NCBI RefSeq assembly: GCF_001687605.2
Contig: NZ_CP016539.2
Span: forward strand, 2,386,501 to 2,450,500
Origin: Planococcus plakortidis
GTDB taxonomy: Bacteria; Bacillota; Bacilli; Bacillales_A; Planococcaceae
Direction: 5' to 3'
Length of the DNA stretch: 64,000 bases
Below are positions 59,675 to 64,000 of the stretch, piece by piece; position 1 is the first letter of the stretch; every line of letters starts with the position of its first letter. The translations under genes were made by a program, and so were the position numbers. The notes under the pieces were generated by a model, which was not told the origin of the DNA, ran no database searches, and saw only the letters and a program-made list of their open reading frames with translations.

Positions 59675-61153
59675 TCAATAGTCCCACTTCACCGCTTTAA
59701 AACCAGCTTGCCCGCCCTTTGCAAAGAACCGGATTTCCTGGCTCCGGATATCGGGGAAAATCCGGGCGGTAAACACTTCTTCGCCGTCGTTCACGAAAAT
59801 CTCCGCGGATGAGGAATCGACGAACAAATGGAATTTGTAGACATCCCCATCGATCCGGCATTTGCGTTCAGTGCCATGCTTGCTGCCGATCACCTTGCCC
59901 GACGCTGCGCGGTCCATGATCACTTTCCCCTGGGCGGCATCGAATTTGATCACCGTTTTTTCTTCATTGCTTGCACGGAATTCAATGCCATACTCCAAGG
60001 CGTCCCCCCGTTCGAATTCGCAGACCAGTTCATAGGTGATTCCTGAGAATCCGTCCACTGCTTTCGTTTCATCCCGAAGTTCGCCTTGTGCCTCGGTTTT
60101 GGTTTTGCGCAGCGATTGGAGTTCGGGGATCGGCGTCTGGATGAGTTTGCCGTCCCGGAGCGTCAACTCCCGGAGGATCGTCAGGCAATTGGCCCACCCG
60201 CTGCTGTCGGTCGGATACTCGATTTCCGGCAATCCCATCCAGGCGACCATGAGACGCCTGCCATCCGGGGCTTTCATCGTATGCGGGGCATAAAAATCGA
60301 ACCCTCTATCCAATTCGATGAAACCGCCATGGACGAGCTCCCGCCGCTCCAGGTCGATTTTCTCGCCGATCACATAGCCGGCCTGGTAAATGTTCTGGTA
60401 CAGATCCCCTTGCGGCTCCAGCCCTTGCGGAGAAAAAATCAGGATGCCGCGATCGCCCATCTCGAAATAATCCGGGCATTCCCACATAAAACCGAAATCG
60501 TCCAGCTCGGTATCGAGCTCCCCTTCGAATTTCCATTCCAGCAAGTTGGATGAACTCAGTAAACAGACTGTCCCGGTTTTATCGGTTCGCTGCGCGCCGA
60601 TGACCGCGTAATACTTGTCTTCCACTTTCCATAATTTCGGGTCGCGGAAATGTTCGGTATACCCTTCCGGCACTTGATCGAGCACGGATTTCTTCGATTT
60701 GATGATATTTCCTTCCTCGTCCATCAGCGCGATGCAGAGATACGGACGCCTCACGAGATTCTCATCCCGCGTATTGCCGGTGTAGAGCAAATATAATTGC
60801 CCATCGTGCTCGACCGCGCTGCCCGAATAGGCGCCGTGGCTATCGAAATACTCATCCGGCTTGATCGCGATCCCGACATTTTCCCAGTGGACAAGATCCG
60901 TCGATTTCGTGTGGTACCAGTACTTCAAGCCATGGAAAGGGCCGAGCGGATGCCATTGGTAATACAGATGAAACTCCCCGTTATAGAAACAGAAACCGTT
61001 CGGGTCATTGAGGAGCCCTGACACCGGTTGGATATGGAAGGTTTGCCGCCACGTGCAGCTATTGACCCTCAAAATCAAATTCTCGATGTCTTCCTCACTG
61101 ACCTGGTCGAGCCGTATATAACTTTTCCCCCGCGGTAACTCCATCTTTGTCAT
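59675..61153 (-). CDS. scrB: sucrose-6-phosphate hydrolase, GH32
   Basis: About 492 residues. The GH32 nucleophile is in SGLLNDPNGFCFYNGEFHLYYQ near 45, the RDP motif in HFRDPKLWKV near 165, and the acid/base Glu in MWECPDYFEM near 225. A C-terminal beta-sandwich follows (about 350-490). It cuts sucrose-6-phosphate to glucose-6-phosphate and fructose. Among three close in-frame ATG codons I take 61151-61153, ten bases after AAGGAG; the first ATG is too close to that site. No sucrose PTS gene or ScrR is in the window. Confidence 0.93.
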   Translation of the reverse strand: MTKMELPRGKSYIRLDQVSEEDIENLILRVNSCTWRQTFHIQPVSGLLNDPNGFCFYNGEFHLYYQWHPLGPFHGLKYWYHTKSTDLVHWENVGIAIKPDEYFDSHGAYSGSAVEHDGQLYLLYTGNTRDENLVRRPYLCIALMDEEGNIIKSKKSVLDQVPEGYTEHFRDPKLWKVEDKYYAVIGAQRTDKTGTVCLLSSSNLLEWKFEGELDTELDDFGFMWECPDYFEMGDRGILIFSPQGLEPQGDLYQNIYQAGYVIGEKIDLERRELVHGGFIELDRGFDFYAPHTMKAPDGRRLMVAWMGLPEIEYPTDSSGWANCLTILRELTLRDGKLIQTPIPELQSLRKTKTEAQGELRDETKAVDGFSGITYELVCEFERGDALEYGIEFRASNEEKTVIKFDAAQGKVIMDRAASGKVIGSKHGTERKCRIDGDVYKFHLFVDSSSAEIFVNDGEEVFTARIFPDIRSQEIRFFAKGGQAGFKAVKWDY

Positions 61154-61194
61154 TTCTCTCATTCTCCTTTATGAAAGCAGAATAAAACCGGAAA

Positions 61195-61208
61195 TGAAAG
61201 CGCTTCCT
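61195..61208 (-). promoter_or_regulatory. cre: cre (CcpA) site of the sucrose operon
   Basis: TGAAAGCGCTTCCT fits the cre core TGNAANCGNWNNCN. It lies 7 bp downstream of the -10, over the probable transcription start, a position that blocks transcription when glucose is present. Confidence 0.65.
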
Positions 61209-61215
61209 TAATTAA

Positions 61216-61244
61216 ATTGTATTATTTCCACAGGATATTATCAA
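61216..61244 (-). promoter_or_regulatory. sigma-A promoter of the sucrose operon
   Basis: On the minus strand TTGATA (61239-61244), exactly 17 bp, TACAAT (61216-61221). Confidence 0.72.
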
Positions 61245-61402
61245 TGCAACGAACTTGGATCTTCACCTATTCCGAACGGATTTATGGAAGGAATGTGTCT
61301 AATGGCGGCTAAAGTGGCCATCCTTTCCCTATCCAGTTCAATAGGAAAAGCCATGCCGAGTTTCTCTCCTGTTTCGCATGGATTGGCCCAAAACTGCACA
61401 AG

Positions 61403-61681
61403 CTAGGACAGGAGAGAACCGAAAATCAGTACCAAGGCAATGATGGCCATGTTGATGAAGGTGATGGCAAAAGCACTGGCGGAAACAAGGTTTCGCTTAA
61501 TTTTGTTAAGAATAAACATCATCGAAAAAATCAAGGTGATGGCTGCCCCGAATAGGATGAGATAGATCAACACGCCCGCTACGGCTTCAGATGATGCAGC
61601 GGCAATCGGGTCCAGGAAAACCATGAGCAAGGAAACCAGTAGGCTTAACAGTAGATAAATGGTGTTGAGGCTATTTTTCAT
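61403..61681 (-). CDS. small membrane protein of unknown function
   Basis: 92 residues with three hydrophobic helices (about 7-24, 34-57, 68-90). The ATG overlaps the end of the preceding small gene by 11 bp and has GGGAGGG in front. Last gene of a four-gene unit of membrane and lipoprotein genes. No family recognised. Confidence 0.72.
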   Translation of the reverse strand: MKNSLNTIYLLLSLLVSLLMVFLDPIAAASSEAVAGVLIYLILFGAAITLIFSMMFILNKIKRNLVSASAFAITFINMAIIALVLIFGSLLS

Positions 61682-61871
61682 CTTTATCCCTCCCCGCTTG
61701 TGAGCCTTTCATGTCGGAAACGCCGATAATGGGCGCAGTAATCAGGGCGCCGATATGGAGCCATGTCAGTGCCCAGTTTTCTCCCCAAGAAGTGAATAGA
61801 TAAACTAAAGCAAAAAAAGCGATGATCAGAAATCCATACTTCTCCATCAACTTTACATAGGAATTGAACAC
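61671..61871 (-). CDS. small membrane protein of unknown function
   Basis: 66 residues, GTG start behind GGGGAGTGAGGC. Two hydrophobic segments (about 10-28 and 34-52) and a charged tail. It overlaps the next gene and follows the lipoprotein gene by 32 bp. No family recognised. Confidence 0.7.
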   Translation of the reverse strand: MFNSYVKLMEKYGFLIIAFFALVYLFTSWGENWALTWLHIGALITAPIIGVSDMKGSQAGRDKDEK

Positions 61872-61903
61872 ACTGCCTCACTCCCCTACTATTTGCGCAG
61901 ATT

Positions 61904-62806
61904 TCATTCCAGCTTGAAATCCAAGCTGCTGTGGCCGAGAAGGTCTTCCCCGTCCCGCCATAAATATTGAACCGAATATTGTCTGCCGAGTTCTTGTTCG
62001 TTGACCTTTATTGTTATTGCGGAATTGTCAGCAGCGATGGTTTCTTCGCTTATTTTATCTCCATTATCGTCAATCTCGATCAGTATAACTTCGCTAGGAT
62101 TCGGTTCCATCGTTCCCCAGTCGATCACAATTCCGCTTCCTGCCTCCGCATCGCCCGAATGGACGTCGGGCACAGTATAGTTGCCATCAGCATCGCAATC
62201 ATTCCAGCAAACTTCCGAATAGCTATGGTCGAATGTTTCGCCATTCGGTTCAGCGGAATCGATTTTCGTAATCGAAGGCATGTCCATATGCGTAAATCCT
62301 GGAAGCTGCCCCGCCCGTTGTCCTACAGGCTCTTCGATGACGACATTCCCGATATACTGGGCTTCATCCTCCCGATCGATAAACCTCACTTCCAACACGT
62401 AATTCCCTTCGGTTCGCGGAAAACGGAATTCTCTCATATCATTCAGTTCAAGCTCCGTTTTTTCCCCGCCTTTCCATAAGGCTGCCGTGATTGTCGGATC
62501 TGTCCAGATATCCCCGCCGTTTTCTTCATTCTCCTTGAAATCCAAAGAAGCCGGCTGATTTGGCGCGACCGTTATGGCCTCTTGCGATAAGCCGAACTCT
62601 TCGATGTCAACGACCGTTTCCGACACGTCTCCGCTCGATGAACTCCAATCGATATTGGCTTCGGCCAACGGCACAGGCTGGCCCCGTAAGCTGTCATCTG
62701 CCAATAAATACGCCCTCGGGACGCCGACATCGTAATCCTCGGCAAAGCAGCCGGACAGTGCCGACATCAGTAGCATGGCCGAAACGAGCTTCAAGCTTTT
62801 CTTCAT
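61904..62806 (-). CDS. large lipoprotein of unknown function
   Basis: 300 residues: signal MKKSLKLVSAMLLMSALSGC with lipobox LSGC at 17-20; acidic, beta-rich mature part including a segment FPRTEGNYVLEVRFIDRE that looks like an immunoglobulin-like strand pair, and two close cysteines in EVCWNDCDADGNYT. The ATG at 62804-62806 follows AGGGGTGGC. It lies between the 161-residue membrane protein gene and two small membrane proteins, suggesting a common envelope complex. No family recognised. Confidence 0.75.
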   Translation of the reverse strand: MKKSLKLVSAMLLMSALSGCFAEDYDVGVPRAYLLADDSLRGQPVPLAEANIDWSSSSGDVSETVVDIEEFGLSQEAITVAPNQPASLDFKENEENGGDIWTDPTITAALWKGGEKTELELNDMREFRFPRTEGNYVLEVRFIDREDEAQYIGNVVIEEPVGQRAGQLPGFTHMDMPSITKIDSAEPNGETFDHSYSEVCWNDCDADGNYTVPDVHSGDAEAGSGIVIDWGTMEPNPSEVILIEIDDNGDKISEETIAADNSAITIKVNEQELGRQYSVQYLWRDGEDLLGHSSLDFKLE

Positions 62807-62856
62807 ATTAAAGCCACCCCTTGCAAATTTTGAACTGCCTTTCACGCAACCTCCCC

Positions 62857-63342
62857 TTATTTCGGCGTGAATTTCATGACCGCGTTGAACAGGTCAGATG
62901 TCGTTTCCTGCAATCCCCGCTCCTCGCCCTTGAAACTGTTGAGTAATGTATAGCCGAATACAACCCCGGCGATGGTTTGGGCTGTAGTGCCATTAAAGAG
63001 GATAAGGTTGAATGGATCATAAAAACTGGGATATGGGATGTTTTCGAGAGGCATGAATGGCAGAATGGATAGGATTATTACAGCAAATGTGGGTATGCCG
63101 ATTGCCAAGAATTTACTCCAATCAAATCCTTGGATCCGCCGTTCTTTTCGTTCCAACATGAACTTAGGCGTCCGCAATAATAGGCCGATAACCACTGGAA
63201 ACAGCGCAACATATATCCAATATGGCACTGGATTAAAGTTCATCTGCCCTCTTTCATTCACTAATTCCTGCAGCTGCAACCCTAGATACACGATAAATGC
63301 GATTGCGATGCTCCAAATGAAGTAATAAAGAAATCGTTTCAT
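62857..63342 (-). CDS. membrane protein of unknown function
   Basis: 161 residues with about four helices (5-25, 42-60, 78-100, 118-135). AAGGGGGAAAAG precedes the ATG. First gene of the four-gene unit running to 61403. The 247-bp gap upstream (63343-63589) is AT-rich and shows no gene or RNA; it probably holds divergent promoters. Confidence 0.75.
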   Translation of the reverse strand: MKRFLYYFIWSIAIAFIVYLGLQLQELVNERGQMNFNPVPYWIYVALFPVVIGLLLRTPKFMLERKERRIQGFDWSKFLAIGIPTFAVIILSILPFMPLENIPYPSFYDPFNLILFNGTTAQTIAGVVFGYTLLNSFKGEERGLQETTSDLFNAVMKFTPK

Positions 63343-63589
63343 TTCTTTTCCCCCTTATTTTTGATTGGTAATAATATATACTGTTGTCAACAGACAAGCG
63401 TTTCGTTTTATTTTGAGGTTGAGGATAAGTAAAACGAGTGGAATCGCTTAATGAAATTGTTTCAGTGTGTTCGTCATTATCCTCTTCTCGATGGAGCAAT
63501 GTGTTAAGTTCTATAAATATTCAATTCCATAATTTAACTATAACAGTTTGCTTCCAGAATCGATATACTCTTTAAAGAGGTGAGTGCTG

Positions 63590-64000
63590 ATGAATCCCAT
63601 TTATATATGCCAAGAAAGTTTTAATCTTAGAGATGAGTATTTTTTAATTGAGTCTGCCTCGAATCTCGCGAAATTATATATATCTCCGGTTAATGATGAA
63701 TATTACGATATCGAAACGCAGCAAATTTTAATCCACTTACTCATAGCCCAAAACAGTTTTCCGATACATCTAACCATTGAACTGTTCTCAGGAGTATACG
63801 ATGAGCTCAAAACCAGTTTTCAGAAACAAGCAATTAGTCATTCGATAACGAATAAACGGAATGGACGAAAAAATATCGCTCTGTTTCAGGCAATTCTAGA
63901 GAATCCGGATGCTATAGAATTTGCGATAACCAAAACCTTCTGGATTGCTAGTGCCAACCAATTTTACGCTCTTTCTTCCCCAGAGAGCTTGAGCTATTCT
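63590..64000 (+). CDS. hypothetical protein (partial, 3' end outside window)
   Basis: 137 codons open to the window edge, ATG at 63590 behind AAAGAGGTGAG. The sequence starts MNPIYICQESFNLRDEYF and contains a basic stretch SITNKRNGRKN; no membrane segment. AT-rich compared with the neighbours. No family recognised. Confidence 0.6.
   Translation, partial: MNPIYICQESFNLRDEYFLIESASNLAKLYISPVNDEYYDIETQQILIHLLIAQNSFPIHLTIELFSGVYDELKTSFQKQAISHSITNKRNGRKNIALFQAILENPDAIEFAITKTFWIASANQFYALSSPESLSYS

Overview
The window reads as chromosome of a low- to mid-GC Gram-positive bacterium of the Bacillales, most likely Planococcaceae (Planococcus/Planomicrobium-like). This is inferred from strong AGGAGG ribosome sites, frequent GTG/TTG starts, T-box and ykkC-type riboswitches, Gram-positive lipoproteins and LCP/CapABC capsule proteins, and a dispersed GC-rich intergenic repeat. 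I see no rRNA, tRNA, CRISPR array, transposase or phage structural gene.

Region 1 (1-4.9 kb, minus strand): a GntR-controlled operon encoding an octopine/nopaline-dehydrogenase-family enzyme and a complete polar amino-acid ABC importer (ATPase, lipoprotein, two permeases, the last cut by the window edge). Region 2 (5-21.8 kb, minus strand): a Wzx/Wzy-type capsule or exopolysaccharide operon. It starts with CapA/CapB/CapC control proteins, continues through a PglF-like dehydratase, flippase, polymerase, glycosyltransferases, an adenylate-forming enzyme, an epimerase and a UDP-sugar dehydrogenase, and ends with PglC/PglD/PglE homologues that imply a diacetylbacillosamine-type first sugar. A FemAB/GNAT-like gene follows in its own transcription unit. 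The interior (about 12-17.3 kb) is very AT-rich, as is typical of serotype-specific cassettes. Region 3 (21.9-27 kb): a degenerate SGNH-like protein and an LCP ligase run divergently from the capsule operon; then come two paralogous small HTH-like proteins and a second sugar locus (glycosyltransferase plus epimerase).

Region 4 (27-35 kb): surface and envelope functions: tiny membrane proteins, a secreted 5'-nucleotidase, an Ltp-repeat membrane protein, a small lipoprotein with an odd start, a membrane acyltransferase and a patatin lipase. A 1.2-kb gene-free stretch with repeats follows, ending in a WalR-type box and promoter in front of an SH3-NlpC/P60 wall hydrolase. Region 5 (36-42.9 kb): small metabolic and hypothetical genes, including two micro-ORFs. 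Region 6 (43-49.6 kb): a copper-handling island (CopB ATPase, four-helix copper protein, two-component system, YdhK/DUF1541 lipoprotein, DUF305-like protein).

Region 7 (49.7-58.2 kb): a T-box-controlled MFS transporter, small membrane proteins, a Nudix gene broken by one stop codon, a MarR-PaiA-PaiB operon in which paiB carries one stop codon, and a guanidine-I riboswitch upstream of a paired SMR exporter, with a repeat element lying between riboswitch and genes. Region 8 (58-64 kb): a stress protein, a sucrose-6-phosphate hydrolase/fructokinase operon with a promoter and cre box, a four-gene membrane/lipoprotein operon of unknown function, and a truncated hypothetical gene.

I do not see one clearly new large system. 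The most unusual items are the opine-dehydrogenase/ABC operon, the T-box-MFS unit, the repeat family with compensatory base changes, and the cluster of single-base lesions.
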